Of a stretch of 64,000 nt of DNA, positions 35,223 through 46,068 are shown piece after piece. Origin of the DNA: Halobacillus sp. Nhm2S1 (GTDB lineage: Bacteria; Bacillota; Bacilli; Bacillales; Halobacillaceae). The notes below the pieces were generated by a model, which saw nothing but the letters and a program-made list of their open reading frames with translations, was not told the origin of the DNA and made no database searches. Both the position numbers and the translations under genes were made by a program. Numbering within the stretch: position 1 is the stretch's first letter; every line of letters starts with the position of its first letter. Location: assembly GCF_019599545.1 (NCBI RefSeq), contig NZ_JAIEZV010000001.1, positions 496,001 to 560,000 of the forward strand, in the 5' to 3' direction.

Positions 35223-35233
35223 AATGTGTCATA
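35223..35233 (-). promoter_or_regulatory. CcpN-like site upstream of the SR1 promoter
   Basis: TATGACACATT on the minus strand agrees at ten of eleven positions with the CcpN consensus TRTGHYATAYW as I remember it. It is about 25 bases upstream of the -35 box. CcpN is the main repressor of SR1 in B. subtilis. Confidence 0.45.
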
Positions 35234-35284
35234 CTAATAATTTCTCTTCCTACTAGTATATGATCAGGATTCATCTTTAAGCCT

Positions 35285-35316
35285 AAAAAAAGATCACTCG
35301 TGGGAGTGATCTTTTC
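35285..35316 (-). terminator. terminator after the polysaccharide deacetylase gene
   Basis: Stem AAAAGATCACTC / GAGTGATCTTTT next to the stop codon. Confidence 0.85.
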
Positions 35317-35318
35317 AG

Positions 35319-36173
35319 CTATGGTGTTTGAATCAGGGCTGGGTCTAACAGCTCGTAGCCTTTCTCTCGCAGACCATCTGCGATAAGACCGAGTGCCTTA
35401 TTTGTCCATTCCCGGTCGTGCATGAGCAGGTTAGCACCGTTATTTAGAAGGGGAGTATTAACCATGATGTCAGCAAGAGCTTGAGCGTCCTGGTATTCAC
35501 TTTCCCAATCGTATCCATAGGTCCAGTTCATGACGAGCATGCCTTCTTCTTCTGCCAATTGCTTAGAAAAATCGGTATTCTGTCCAAATGGGGCACGGAA
35601 AAAGATTGGTCGTTCACCTATAATTTCTTCGATCTTATCATTCAGTCCAACAATTTCTTTTCTTTGTTCTTCTTCATTTAGGTCAGGTAAGCTCGCGTGG
35701 GTTTCTGTATGATTTCCAATAGGAAAACCCATTTCGTGAATCTCTTTTAATTTTTCTTTTTCTTCTGGTGTATCAATGAAATGGCCATTTACAAAAAAGA
35801 TTGCAGGTGCATCTTTTTCTTTTAACGTTTTAGCCATCTCTACTGCGTGAGTATCTGGTGCATCATCAATGGTAAGGAGAGCGACTTTCGGATTCGCATC
35901 TGCGATCGGTTTGAAAGACCAGTTCCCCGTCAATTCATATTGTGGTTCTACATTCCTGTCGAAGGCTTCGCCTCTCTCGACAGGTTCTTCAGGTTCTTCA
36001 GCCTCCTCTACCTCAGCAGCTGTTTCTTTCGATTCTTCTTCCTGTTCAACTTCTTCCGTCGCCTCTTTCTCAGCTGGCTCTTCTTTCGTTTTTTTAACCT
36101 CTTCACTGTTTGCTCCCGAGCAGGCAGAAAGCAGAAAGATCAGTACAAACAACAAACTTGTCCATCTTTTCAT
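35319..36173 (-). CDS. Polysaccharide deacetylase lipoprotein (NodB domain)
   Basis: A 284-residue lipoprotein: signal peptide with lipobox LLSAC (Cys17), a very acidic Glu-rich linker (about 22-68), then a carbohydrate esterase family 4 NodB domain (about 95-275). Motif 1 is TIDDAPD rather than the usual TFDDGP, motif 2 NHTETHAS carries the metal histidines, and motif 3 RAPFG is normal. It should deacetylate cell-wall glycan (peptidoglycan or other). ATG at 36173 is chosen with GTGGAGGGA upstream. Neighbours give no pathway clue. Confidence 0.88.
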   Translation of the reverse strand: MKRWTSLLFVLIFLLSACSGANSEEVKKTKEEPAEKEATEEVEQEEESKETAAEVEEAEEPEEPVERGEAFDRNVEPQYELTGNWSFKPIADANPKVALLTIDDAPDTHAVEMAKTLKEKDAPAIFFVNGHFIDTPEEKEKLKEIHEMGFPIGNHTETHASLPDLNEEEQRKEIVGLNDKIEEIIGERPIFFRAPFGQNTDFSKQLAEEEGMLVMNWTYGYDWESEYQDAQALADIMVNTPLLNNGANLLMHDREWTNKALGLIADGLREKGYELLDPALIQTP

Positions 36174-36311
36174 AGGTGTTCCCTCCACTGTTATGTATTT
36201 CCACTTCCTCCATTATAAAAGAAAAATCAACATTTTTTCTATCGTTTTCGGGTAAAATATTATATAATGTTTAACCGTGGTCTCATGACTTCTTACATAT
36301 GGGTGATCAAA

Positions 36312-37388
36312 ATGCTACATTCATTGAAAAAATTCAAATTTTTAGGAAGCCGTACATTGAAAACGGGGATTTCTGTCTTTTTGACTGCATTGATTTGCGG
36401 TTTTTTTAATTTACCCATCATATTTGCTGTCATCACAGCTATTGTAACGATTGAACACACCGCTGCAGATTCGATTAAGAAAGCCTTCGTCCGCTTCCCT
36501 GCCTCAGCCATTGGCGCTTTACTTGCGACGGCATTTTACGGGATGCTTGGAAAAGGTGCTTTGACATTCGCTCTTGTAGCTATGGTGACGATCGCCGTCT
36601 GTCACAAACTGAAACTGGATGATGGAATTTTAGTCGCTACCATCACGGCGACTGCCATGATTCCAGACTTCCAGGACCACTATGTGGTTTCATTTTTCAC
36701 GAGATTGGGTACAACCTCCATTGGAATCATCATCTCTACTTTTGTGAATTTTTTCCTTTTACCACCCAATTATTCGCCTATGATTTACAAAAACATCAAC
36801 GGTTTGTATAATCATGCTGGTCTGCTTTTGAAACGAATAATTTCTGAGGTTACGGCAGAATCTAAAGAGAAAACTCGTGTGATTCAGAGGTCCTACCGGC
36901 AATTGACGGCCCATCTGGAAAAGACAAATCAGCTTTCTCAATACCAAAGGGAAGAGTGGAAATACCACCGCCACTTAGAAGATGAGATGGTCGCTTTTCA
37001 ACTCTCTCAACGGAAACTGGCGGCATTCCAACAAATTGCTTATCATCTCGGAAACTTACAGTACGTCCAAACAAAAGCCTCTGATTTTACGAAAGAGGAA
37101 AAAGAGCTTTTGCTTGCACTTACAGAGGAATTCACCAAAGTACTTAGTGACCCGACCCACTCGATTAATGAAAGGCAATTCGAGATGGTCAATCAATTGG
37201 ATGATGCATTCTGGAAATGGAAAGAAGACCATGTCGTAAAGCAGACAGGTTACCGACACCATTTACCACCGCAGACGATCTTAATTTATGAATTGCTTTG
37301 TTTTCACGATGTCTTGGAAGAATTGCAAAATTTGTCAGAAAAACAAGAACAATTAGTGAAAAAATGCTATTTAACAGATCATTCATAA
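36312..37388 (+). CDS. FUSC/aromatic-acid exporter family protein
   Basis: A 358-residue protein with four to five N-terminal membrane helices (about 12-150; LKTGISVFLTALICGFF, TIEHTAADSIKKAFVRFPAS) and a C-terminal cytosolic helical domain (about 165-355), as in ArAE/FUSC proteins of Firmicutes (YqjA-like). Export of aromatic acids is the family label; substrate not known here. The start at 36312 (MLHSLKKFKFLGSRTLKTG) fits the family better than the upstream ATG at 36267, though the ribosome site is weak for both. The betaine transporter follows after 38 bases. Confidence 0.8.
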   Translation: MLHSLKKFKFLGSRTLKTGISVFLTALICGFFNLPIIFAVITAIVTIEHTAADSIKKAFVRFPASAIGALLATAFYGMLGKGALTFALVAMVTIAVCHKLKLDDGILVATITATAMIPDFQDHYVVSFFTRLGTTSIGIIISTFVNFFLLPPNYSPMIYKNINGLYNHAGLLLKRIISEVTAESKEKTRVIQRSYRQLTAHLEKTNQLSQYQREEWKYHRHLEDEMVAFQLSQRKLAAFQQIAYHLGNLQYVQTKASDFTKEEKELLLALTEEFTKVLSDPTHSINERQFEMVNQLDDAFWKWKEDHVVKQTGYRHHLPPQTILIYELLCFHDVLEELQNLSEKQEQLVKKCYLTDHS

Positions 37389-37426
37389 TGTGGTGAAGAA
37401 ATCTTTTATTAGGAGGGAAGTCAGTA

Positions 37427-38962
37427 ATGAAACAAGTATCAAAAGTGTTTTACATTTCAGTTGTTATCGCATTCTTATTTATTGGCTGGGGAATCATCCC
37501 AGAAGCTACATTACCGACTTGGAACTTACAAAATGTAACATCAAACATTCAAGGTTTCCTGACAGAGAAATTTGGATGGTTCTACTTGCTGTCAGCTACA
37601 GGATTCTTAATTTTTGCTATCTTTTTGGTCTTCTCGAAATATGGAAAATTAAAACTAGGTAAGCCTGATGATGAACCGGAATATCCATACATTACATGGT
37701 TTGCCATGCTCTTTAGTGCTGGTATGGGAATTGGACTAGTTTTCTGGGGATCTGCAGAACCCCTTTTCCACTTCCATACTCCACCGATCCCTGGTCAAGA
37801 ACCGATGAGCGAACAAGCGGCTCAGTCAGCTATGAAGTACACGTTCTTCCACTGGGGATTTCACCCATGGGCCTTCTACTCTGTCATCGCTCTAGCCCTT
37901 GCTTACTTTAAATTTAGAAAGGACGCTCCTGGCGTGATCAGTGCCGCTCTCACACCAGTCCTAGGTGAAAAGAGAGTGAAGGGTCCTCTAGGTACGATGA
38001 TTGACTTTATCGCTGTATTCGCAACAATCTTTGGTGTAGCGACATCTCTTGGATTAGGTGCACTACAAATTTCCAGTGGTCTTGCCTTTACCATTGATGG
38101 GTTAGAAGATACGTTCACACTACAACTTACGATTATCGCTGTTGTAACTATCCTCTTTATGACTTCAGCCATGACTGGTTTGAACAAAGGGATTAAATAC
38201 CTTAGTAATACGAACGTCGTACTTGCTATTGGTTTGATGGTATTCATGTTGTTTGCAGGTCCGACAAACTTTATCATGGATTATTTCACAACATCATTCG
38301 GATCTTATCTCAGGGATCTTCCATACATGAGTTTTCGGATGACTCCATTTGAGGAAGATAGTTCATGGGTTCAAAGCTGGACGATATTCTATTGGGCTTG
38401 GTGGATTTCCTGGGCTCCATTTGTTGGAACCTTCATTGCACGTGTATCCCGCGGGCGTACGATCAGAGAATTTATTTTAGGTGTACTTCTAGTACCGACA
38501 GTCTTCGGAGCTCTATGGTTCTCTGTATTCGGTGGAACAGCTATTTCACTTGAGTACTTCAATAATGTTGATCTCTATTCAGATGTCAGCGAACTTGGAG
38601 CTGAAGTCGCTCTCTTCTCTATGTTGGAAAATGTACCACTAGGATCAATCATGTCCATCATTGGACTATTGCTCATTAGTACGTTCTTTATCACATCTGC
38701 TGACTCTGCCACATTCGTACTTGGCATGCAGACGACAAACGGAAGCTTGAATCCTACAAACCAAGTGAAATTCACATGGGGAGTCATTCAGGCTGGAGCA
38801 GCTGCTGTCCTTCTTTGGCAAGGTGGATTAGGAGCATTACAAACGGCAGCGATCATCGCAGCCTTCCCGTTCACCTTTATCATGATTCTCATATGCTTCT
38901 CCTTGTTTAAAGCATTCCAAGAAGAAGCGAAAAAAGTGGACCTTAAGAAGAAAACAAAATAA
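37427..38962 (+). CDS. opuD: BCCT-family glycine betaine transporter (OpuD-like)
   Basis: A 511-residue secondary transporter with 12 membrane helices. The BCCT glycine stretch GMGIGLVFWGSAEP and the signature WTIFYWAWWISWAPFVGTFIAR are present. OpuD-type carriers import glycine betaine with sodium as an osmoprotectant, which suits a salt-adapted organism. AGGAGG lies nine bases before the ATG. The charged C-terminal tail is short (about 20 residues), less than in the osmosensing BetP. Choline or another betaine as substrate cannot be excluded. Confidence 0.92.
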   Translation: MKQVSKVFYISVVIAFLFIGWGIIPEATLPTWNLQNVTSNIQGFLTEKFGWFYLLSATGFLIFAIFLVFSKYGKLKLGKPDDEPEYPYITWFAMLFSAGMGIGLVFWGSAEPLFHFHTPPIPGQEPMSEQAAQSAMKYTFFHWGFHPWAFYSVIALALAYFKFRKDAPGVISAALTPVLGEKRVKGPLGTMIDFIAVFATIFGVATSLGLGALQISSGLAFTIDGLEDTFTLQLTIIAVVTILFMTSAMTGLNKGIKYLSNTNVVLAIGLMVFMLFAGPTNFIMDYFTTSFGSYLRDLPYMSFRMTPFEEDSSWVQSWTIFYWAWWISWAPFVGTFIARVSRGRTIREFILGVLLVPTVFGALWFSVFGGTAISLEYFNNVDLYSDVSELGAEVALFSMLENVPLGSIMSIIGLLLISTFFITSADSATFVLGMQTTNGSLNPTNQVKFTWGVIQAGAAAVLLWQGGLGALQTAAIIAAFPFTFIMILICFSLFKAFQEEAKKVDLKKKTK

Positions 38963-38968
38963 AGCATC

Positions 38969-39006
38969 AAAAAGGAACCCAGAATTTGTTTCTGGGTTCC
39001 TTTTTA
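38969..39006 (+). terminator. terminator after opuD
   Basis: Perfect stem AAAAAGGAACCCAGA / TCTGGGTTCCTTTTT. The following 39007-39281 contains no gene; a possible slp promoter (ATGACA, 17 bases, TAATCT at about 39199-39227) is weak. Confidence 0.9.
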
Positions 39007-39281
39007 TTTTGATCCTTATGAGGCTTACTCTAAAGTCAACAAAGGCCCCACACCCCTGTCCCCTCTATACGCGCAACCTTTGTTTCAACACTTCGGCCTA
39101 CGCTGCATATTAACACCTAAAGATAGATACCGCCCCTTTAGGTTTTATTAAGGATTTTACAATCGATGTCACAATACAACATGCCACTATCATTTCCATG
39201 ACAAAACGATAACATGTAAATAATCTGCCTAGTTCCTTGTTACACTAAAAATGGATCAAAGACAAGGGAGTGGGTCGGACT

Positions 39282-39656
39282 ATGATCAATCGTATTATCC
39301 TATCTTTTTTAGCAATATTCTTACTCGCGGGATGTCTACAAAAAGGGGAAACCGTACAAGTACTTACAGCTACACCTGAGGATTATGAATTATACTTATA
39401 CTCCGAGGCGGACCAGGAAAAGTCCGCACAGGATTACTTGAGCGCCCTTCTGGATTGGAAAATGAAACAGGATGACGGGACTGAATTACAGTTCAAACAG
39501 ACGGAAAAGGACAAAAACGAATTGAGCATCCCGACGGAAGAATTACCCGTCCTCGTAGTTAAAGAAAAAGGTAAAACGATAGCCACGATTTCCGGAAACA
39601 ACCCACGGGAAAAAATTTTAATGACTTTGGAAAATCATATAGCGATGGTTAGATGA
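39282..39656 (+). CDS. slp: Slp-like small lipoprotein
   Basis: A 124-residue lipoprotein with a signal peptide ending in LLAGC and a hydrophilic mature part. In B. subtilis slp, a small peptidoglycan-associated lipoprotein gene, lies next to pdhD, the same place as here. No enzymatic motif is seen. ATG at 39282 is 11 bases after AAGGGAG; a GTG four codons earlier overlaps the ribosome site. Name is by position and size. Confidence 0.7.
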   Translation: MINRIILSFLAIFLLAGCLQKGETVQVLTATPEDYELYLYSEADQEKSAQDYLSALLDWKMKQDDGTELQFKQTEKDKNELSIPTEELPVLVVKEKGKTIATISGNNPREKILMTLENHIAMVR

Positions 39657-39661
39657 ATTCC

Positions 39662-39692
39662 AAGCCTCCCTTAGTATAGTGGAGGCTTTTTT
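39662..39692 (+). terminator. terminator after slp
   Basis: Stem AAGCCTCC / GGAGGCTT followed by T6. Confidence 0.85.
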
Positions 39693-39718
39693 ATGTACTT
39701 AGTAAGGATTTTAGTTAA

Positions 39719-39844
39719 AGGACGTTAAAGCTTAGTTTGAGTACATTAACTCCCTATTATAGGACATTGATGCTCAGTTTGAGGACATTGACTGACCGCT
39801 AAGGGACATTAAAGTCCGGTGAGCGGACGATGAACTCTTTCCGA
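39719..39844. repeat. Degenerate array of six 21-bp units with an AGGACATTRA core
   Basis: The core recurs at 39719, 39740, 39761, 39782, 39803 and 39824, exactly every 21 bases, as AGGACGTTAA, AGTACATTAA, AGGACATTGA, AGGACATTGA, GGGACATTAA and CGGACGATGA, while the other 11 bases of each unit vary. It lies between the slp and pdhD terminators and has no coding sign. Confidence 0.8.
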
Positions 39845-39846
39845 AA

Positions 39847-39887
39847 CAAAAAAGCCCGACAGACTCATAGGAGCCGTCGGGCTTTTA
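39847..39887. terminator. terminator after pdhD
   Basis: Stem AAAAGCCCGAC / GTCGGGCTTTT adjacent to the end of the pdh operon. Confidence 0.9.
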
Positions 39888-39893
39888 ATCTTA

Positions 39894-41303
39894 TTATTTA
39901 ACGATGTGAATCGGTTGATCAATCGCAACTTCAGCTGCTTCCATCGTGATTTCACCTAGTGTTGGGTGAGCGTGGATCGTAAGCGCTAAGTCTTCGGCAG
40001 TCATGCCGGATTCGATCGCCAAGCCAAGCTCAGCAATCATGTCACTAGCATTCGCACCAGCGATTTGAGCACCAATGACAAGGCCGTCTTCTTTACGTGT
40101 AACGAGTTTCAAGAAACCGTCACTTTCGTTAAGAGATAGCGCACGTCCGTTTGCTGCAAATGGGAACTTAGATGCTTTGACATCATAGCCTGCATCTTTG
40201 GCTTCCTGCTCTGTGTAACCAACAGAAGCTAGTTCTGGATCAGAGAATACGACCGCTGGAATTCCAAGGTAGTCGATTTCTGACTTCTCACCAGAAATCG
40301 CTTCTGCAGCGATTTTACCTTCATAAGAAGCTTTGTGAGCAAGCGGTGGTCCTTCAACGATATCACCGATCGCATAGATGTTATCAATGCTTGTACGGCA
40401 CTGTTTATCGATTTCGATCAGACCTTTGTCTGTCATCTTAAGTCCAAGATCTTCAAGACCGATTTCGTCTGTGTTCGGACGGCGACCGACAGTGACAAGT
40501 ACGTAATCCGCATCGATGGATTTTTCTTCACCTTTAGCTTCATACTTAACCGTCACGCCGTTTTCCGTCTCTTCCACACCTTGAGCCATAGCTTCCGTTA
40601 CAACGTCTACACCTTTTTTCTTCAGACGCTTCTTAACGATGGAAGACATTTGCTTCTCGAAGCCGCCAAGGATGTCTTTTGTTCCTTCAAGGATGGTTAC
40701 TTTTGTACCGAAGTTTGCATACGCTGTACCAAGTTCAGTACCGATGTAACCTCCGCCAATCACGACCATCTTCTCTGGGATTTCATCCAGGTTCAAAGCA
40801 CCTGTTGAATCTAGAACACGATCAGAGAATTTAAAAGAAGGGATCTCAATTGGACGAGAACCTGTTGCAATAATGCAATTGTTGAACGTGTATGTTTGAG
40901 AGTTTTTCTCGTCCATAACACGAACTGTGTTTTTATCTACGAAGTAAACTTCGCCTTTTACGATGTCTACTTTGTTTCCTTTAAGAAGACCTTCGACACC
41001 GCCAGTCAGTTTGTTTACAACGCCGCCTTTCCACTCTTGTACTTTAGAAAAGTCAACGGTTGTATTTTCTGACTTGATTCCCATGTCTTCCGCGCCTTGA
41101 GCGTGTTCGTAACGGTGACCGGCTTGGATCAACGCTTTGGAAGGAACACAACCGACGTTCAAACAAACGCCGCCAAGGTTACCTTTGTCGACAATGGTTA
41201 CATTTTGACCGGATTGTGCAGCACGGATGGCGGCAACATAACCGCCAGGACCCGCACCGACAACTAACGTATCTAGTTCAATTGGGAAATCTCCTACTAC
41301 CAT
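39894..41303 (-). CDS. pdhD: Dihydrolipoyl dehydrogenase (E3 of pyruvate dehydrogenase)
   Basis: A 469-residue flavoprotein that reoxidises dihydrolipoamide with NAD+. FAD motif [17 protein letters not shown], redox disulfide Cys47-Cys52 in [12 protein letters not shown] motif [12 protein letters not shown] and the C-terminal active-site HAHPTLGE are intact. Last gene of pdhABCD, three bases from pdhC. It usually serves other 2-oxo acid dehydrogenases too. Confidence 0.98.
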   Translation of the reverse strand: MVVGDFPIELDTLVVGAGPGGYVAAIRAAQSGQNVTIVDKGNLGGVCLNVGCVPSKALIQAGHRYEHAQGAEDMGIKSENTTVDFSKVQEWKGGVVNKLTGGVEGLLKGNKVDIVKGEVYFVDKNTVRVMDEKNSQTYTFNNCIIATGSRPIEIPSFKFSDRVLDSTGALNLDEIPEKMVVIGGGYIGTELGTAYANFGTKVTILEGTKDILGGFEKQMSSIVKKRLKKKGVDVVTEAMAQGVEETENGVTVKYEAKGEEKSIDADYVLVTVGRRPNTDEIGLEDLGLKMTDKGLIEIDKQCRTSIDNIYAIGDIVEGPPLAHKASYEGKIAAEAISGEKSEIDYLGIPAVVFSDPELASVGYTEQEAKDAGYDVKASKFPFAANGRALSLNESDGFLKLVTRKEDGLVIGAQIAGANASDMIAELGLAIESGMTAEDLALTIHAHPTLGEITMEAAEVAIDQPIHIVK

Positions 41304-41306
41304 ACT

Positions 41307-42605
41307 TTACGCCTCCATCATGATTAGTTGTGGATCGTTCAGTAAACGCTTGATGTTGTTCATTGCGTGCTGAGCTGTCGCACCATCGATGATACGGTGG
41401 TCGAAGCTTAGGGAAATCGCAAGAACTGGAGCTACTACAACTTCACCATCGCGTACGATTGGCTTGTCTGCAATACGTCCGATACCAAGGATCGCCACTT
41501 CTGGGTGGTTGATGACTGGTGTGAACCACTGGCCACCGGCAGATCCGATATTCGTAATTGTAGTGGAAGCACCTTTCATTTCTTCAGATGATAGTTTACC
41601 GTCACGAGCTTTTACAGCTAGTTCATTGATTTCGCTTGAGATTGAGAAGACAGACTTGCGGTCTGCGTCTTTAACGACTGGAACCATTAGGCCTTTCTCT
41701 GTGTCTGCAGCGATACCAATATTATAATAGTGTTTCTGAATAATTTCATCCGTATTGTCGTCAATTGACGTATTAAGAACAGGATATTTTTTCAGAGTAG
41801 AAACAAGAGACTTCACAACATATGGAAGGTAAGTCAACTTGATGTCCTGCTCAGCTGCAACAGCTTTGAACTTCTTACGGTGAGCAACTAGTTCAGATAC
41901 ATCCACTTCGTCCATCAACGTAACGTGAGGAGCTGTGTGCTTGGAGTTCACCATAGCTTTGGAGATCGCTTTACGGATCCCGCTCATCTTCTCACGAGTT
42001 TCAGGGTAAGCTTCACCTGCAGCTGGAGCTGCTTGTTGCGTAGAAGCTGCTTCTTCCTGCTTGTCTTCAGCCGGAGCTTCTGTCGCTGCTTCCGCTTGTC
42101 CGCCGTTCATGAAGCTTTCAACGTCTTCTTTAAGAACGCGTCCGTTTTTGCCGGATCCTTGAACTTTACGGATATCGACATCGTTATCACGCGCGAATTT
42201 ACGCACAGAAGGCATCGCTACAACACGGCGGTCTTCGTCGACGTCACCATCGTTTGCAGATGCAGCTGGTTGTTCAGCTTTTTCTTCTTTACTTTCTTCT
42301 TTAGGTGCTTCTTGTTTTTCTTCTTTCGGCTCTTCTTTAGGCTCTTCAGAAGCAGGAGCATCTTCAGATCCATCATCGATTGTGATGATAACTGTTCCAA
42401 CAGTCGTTGTTTCACCTTCGTCCACGTGGATGTCTTTGACCGTTCCATCTACTTGGGAAGGGATTTCTACTACTGCTTTATCGTTTTGTACTTCACAAAG
42501 TACATCGTCTTCTTTTACTTCGTCGCCAGGCTTGACGAACCACTTCGCAATTTCACCTTCGTGGATACCTTCACCGATATCAGGCAGTTTAAATTCGAAT
42601 GCCAC
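41307..42605 (-). CDS. pdhC: Pyruvate dehydrogenase E2, dihydrolipoyl acetyltransferase
   Basis: A 432-residue core protein of the complex: one lipoyl domain (1-78, lipoylated Lys43 in QNDKAV), a long Glu/Ala/Lys linker, an E3/E1-binding domain (about 127-165, [15 protein letters not shown]), a second Ala/Glu-rich linker, and the catalytic domain (about 200-432) with [10 protein letters not shown] near the C-terminus. It transfers acetyl groups to CoA. Repetitive linkers produce long antisense open frames that are not genes. Confidence 0.97.
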   Translation of the reverse strand: MAFEFKLPDIGEGIHEGEIAKWFVKPGDEVKEDDVLCEVQNDKAVVEIPSQVDGTVKDIHVDEGETTTVGTVIITIDDGSEDAPASEEPKEEPKEEKQEAPKEESKEEKAEQPAASANDGDVDEDRRVVAMPSVRKFARDNDVDIRKVQGSGKNGRVLKEDVESFMNGGQAEAATEAPAEDKQEEAASTQQAAPAAGEAYPETREKMSGIRKAISKAMVNSKHTAPHVTLMDEVDVSELVAHRKKFKAVAAEQDIKLTYLPYVVKSLVSTLKKYPVLNTSIDDNTDEIIQKHYYNIGIAADTEKGLMVPVVKDADRKSVFSISSEINELAVKARDGKLSSEEMKGASTTITNIGSAGGQWFTPVINHPEVAILGIGRIADKPIVRDGEVVVAPVLAISLSFDHRIIDGATAQHAMNNIKRLLNDPQLIMMEA

Positions 42606-42633
42606 GGTTATTACCTCCTAGTATTAGAGATGA

Positions 42634-43611
42634 TTAAAAGTTCATAACGTCGTTGACTTTTTCAACGATCGTGTTGTGATTTGGCAACCATACTTCTTCT
42701 GCTTGTGTGAATGCATACACCGTGTCTGGTGCTGCTACACGCAATACAGGAGCTTCAAGGTGAAGGATGGCTTTCTCTTGAATTTCAGAAACAACGCTCG
42801 CTGCGATTCCTGCTTGTTTTTGAGCTTCCTGGACAACAACAGCGCGGTTTGTTTTCTTAACAGATTCAAGGATTGTTTCGTAATCGACTGGAGATACAGT
42901 ACGAAGGTCGATGACTTCAGCACTGATTCCATCTTTTTCAAGCTCTTCTGCAGCTTTAAGAGAAGAGTGAACCATTGCACCATAAGCAACAAGAGTAACG
43001 TCTGTACCTTCGCGCTTAACGGCAGCTTTATCAAGATCTACTGTATATTCTTCTTCCGGCACTTCTTCACGGAATGAACGGTAAAGTTTCATGTGCTCAA
43101 GGAAGATGACAGGATCGTTATTACGGATGGAAGAGATCAAAAGACCTTTCGCATCGTATGGATTGGATGGGATAACTACACGAAGACCAGGCTGTTGAGC
43201 CATTAGACCTTCAAGGCTGTCTGCGTGAAGTTCTGGTGTGTGTACACCGCCGCCGAAAGGAGAACGAACTGTAATCGGCATTGGACGAGTACCACCAGAG
43301 CGGTAACGATAGCGAGCCATTTGACCGCTGATTGCGTCCATAACTTCGTATACGAAACCGAAGAATTGAATTTCAGGTACCGGACGGAAGCCTGTAAGAG
43401 CAAGCCCGATGGACATACCGCCGATTCCGGATTCAGCTAGTGGTGTATCAAATACACGATCTTCGCCGAATTCTTTTTGAAGACCTTCAGTCGCACGGAA
43501 TACTCCGCCGTTTTGACCAACGTCTTCACCGAAAACAAGCACGTTTTCATCATTTTTAAGTTCTGTGCGCATCGCGTCTGTGATGGCTTGGATCATTGTC
43601 ATTTGTGCCAT
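42634..43611 (-). CDS. pdhB: Pyruvate dehydrogenase E1 beta subunit
   Basis: A 325-residue transketolase-like subunit with [34 protein letters not shown] and [19 protein letters not shown], all typical of E1 beta. With PdhA it decarboxylates pyruvate on thiamine diphosphate. Three bases separate it from pdhA, so translation is probably coupled. Confidence 0.98.
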   Translation of the reverse strand: MAQMTMIQAITDAMRTELKNDENVLVFGEDVGQNGGVFRATEGLQKEFGEDRVFDTPLAESGIGGMSIGLALTGFRPVPEIQFFGFVYEVMDAISGQMARYRYRSGGTRPMPITVRSPFGGGVHTPELHADSLEGLMAQQPGLRVVIPSNPYDAKGLLISSIRNNDPVIFLEHMKLYRSFREEVPEEEYTVDLDKAAVKREGTDVTLVAYGAMVHSSLKAAEELEKDGISAEVIDLRTVSPVDYETILESVKKTNRAVVVQEAQKQAGIAASVVSEIQEKAILHLEAPVLRVAAPDTVYAFTQAEEVWLPNHNTIVEKVNDVMNF

Positions 43612-43614
43612 GAT

Positions 43615-44703
<1,089 letters not shown>

Positions 44704-44882
44704 TCACCCTTTCCTTTCGTATTTTAAAATGGATGCTGTGAGTAGCTTTCCCAATTATGAAAAAAAACTGTACCGATTTGCTCTTTACGTTTTACCCTGA
44801 ACACATATTTATTAATCATGCAGGGGCGTTTATAGAAACTGTTACATTCTTCAAGTAAGATTCAATGGTACAATGTCAATCC

Positions 44883-44936
44883 ATTATGTAGTTTAGCTCA
44901 AATCGTCATCATTCGTCAATCACTTCACTACATAAT
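44883..44936 (-). promoter_or_regulatory. candidate pdh promoter flanked by an inverted repeat
   Basis: On the minus strand TTGACG (44914-44919) and TAAACT (44890-44895) are 18 bases apart. Ten-base arms ATTATGTAGT (44883-44892) and ACTACATAAT (44927-44936) flank these boxes, one arm touching the -10 box. The remainder of 44704-45125 shows nothing recognisable. Promoter strength and the identity of a regulator are unknown. Confidence 0.35.
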
Positions 44937-45125
44937 ATCTATACATAGTCATAGAGGCTTCTGACAGCAGTCGAAAAATGACTTATTTTGTTATTTCAGA
45001 ACACGATACTGTATCACCACAAAATTAAGCCTGTATTAATCTTACGTCTTTTTTCCTTTACAATCAAATGAATTGTTCCGTATGAGCTTTCCTACTGGTC
45101 CCGTCATCATGCGTGTGCGCTCAAA

Positions 45126-45160
45126 TAAAAAGCCGTTGACGAATGTCCGTCAACGGCTTT
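45126..45160 (-). terminator. terminator after ykyA
   Basis: Perfect stem AAAGCCGTTGACG / CGTCAACGGCTTT just past the stop codon. Confidence 0.9.
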
Positions 45161-45164
45161 CCTA

Positions 45165-45854
45165 TTATTCCTCTTCTGAAGCAGAGGATTCTGATTGTTC
45201 TTCATAAGTTACATCAAGTTCCATCGCGTCATAAAGTTCTTTCTTCAATGTATTGTACTCTTCTGTATGTTCATTGAATGTTTCATTATGTTCAATCACT
45301 TCATTATATTTCTGATTGATCTTATCAATTTGTTCTTGAAGTTGTTCTTCCGTCAAATCTTCGTTCTGCATCATTTCATAGAGTTTGGCATCCATGGTTA
45401 ATGCTTCGTCGTATGCCCCGTACAAATTTTGATAAGAGTCATATCTTGCATTCATCGTGTCTACAAGCTGCTCTGCTTTTTCTTTTGCATCTTCGTTCTC
45501 TTCCTCTAAATCTTCAATAAGAGGTTCGATCTTATCAAATTCTTTTTTAGCTGCATTAATGCTTTCTTTCTCCAGTTCGAGCTTTTCTCTTCGTTCCTCA
45601 ACAATTGAGGCTGCCTGCTTCGACTTTTCCTTGATTTCATCAAATTGATCCATATTCAAATTGATGATTTCTTCATATAACTGTTGTTCTTCCGTTTCAA
45701 GATCCACCATCGGCTGCTGTTGTTCGCGGAAAGCATCTTCTTGAGTCACCGCTTTTTCCAGATGTTCATAAATCTGTTCTTCTGCTGACTGCCCTGTGCA
45801 GGCTGATAAGAAAACTGCAACTGCCAGGAGCACCACTAGCTTATGTACTCGCAC
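45165..45854 (-). CDS. ykyA: YkyA family lipoprotein
   Basis: A 229-residue lipoprotein with signal peptide and lipobox FLSAC, then an all-helical, highly charged coiled-coil domain (Glu/Gln/Lys rich). It corresponds to YkyA, encoded directly upstream of pdhA in B. subtilis. Reported as a putative cell-wall-binding lipoprotein; role unclear. GTG at 45854 is used: GGGGG lies seven bases upstream and the resulting signal peptide (VRVHKLVVLLAVAVFLSAC) is normal. Confidence 0.88.
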   Translation of the reverse strand: MRVHKLVVLLAVAVFLSACTGQSAEEQIYEHLEKAVTQEDAFREQQQPMVDLETEEQQLYEEIINLNMDQFDEIKEKSKQAASIVEERREKLELEKESINAAKKEFDKIEPLIEDLEEENEDAKEKAEQLVDTMNARYDSYQNLYGAYDEALTMDAKLYEMMQNEDLTEEQLQEQIDKINQKYNEVIEHNETFNEHTEEYNTLKKELYDAMELDVTYEEQSESSASEEE

Positions 45855-46068
45855 ACCTTTTCCCCCTCGAATTCCGTGAAACATTATTGTAATCTAAACG
45901 TATCTACAATAGTATAATAAATGATATTAAATGAAAAGTGCCTTTTTCACATATGTTACCATTGACATAGAAGAGAAAAGGACTTACTTGAGAGCTCTTT
46001 ATTTTATTTTTATGACTACATGATTGGGGCTTTTTTTGAAAATGTATAGGTTGAAAGGATGTTGCTGA

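Noticed and set aside
39719-39844. CRISPR array
   Set aside because: Units are 21 bases end to end with only a ten-base core conserved; no repeat of 24-37 bases, no spacers of 30 or more bases, and no cas genes in the window.
41925-42647. 240-codon plus-strand frame opposite pdhC
   Set aside because: It is the shadow of the Glu/Lys/Ala-rich linkers of E2; composition (Phe/Arg/Cys runs) is not protein-like and no ribosome site is seen.
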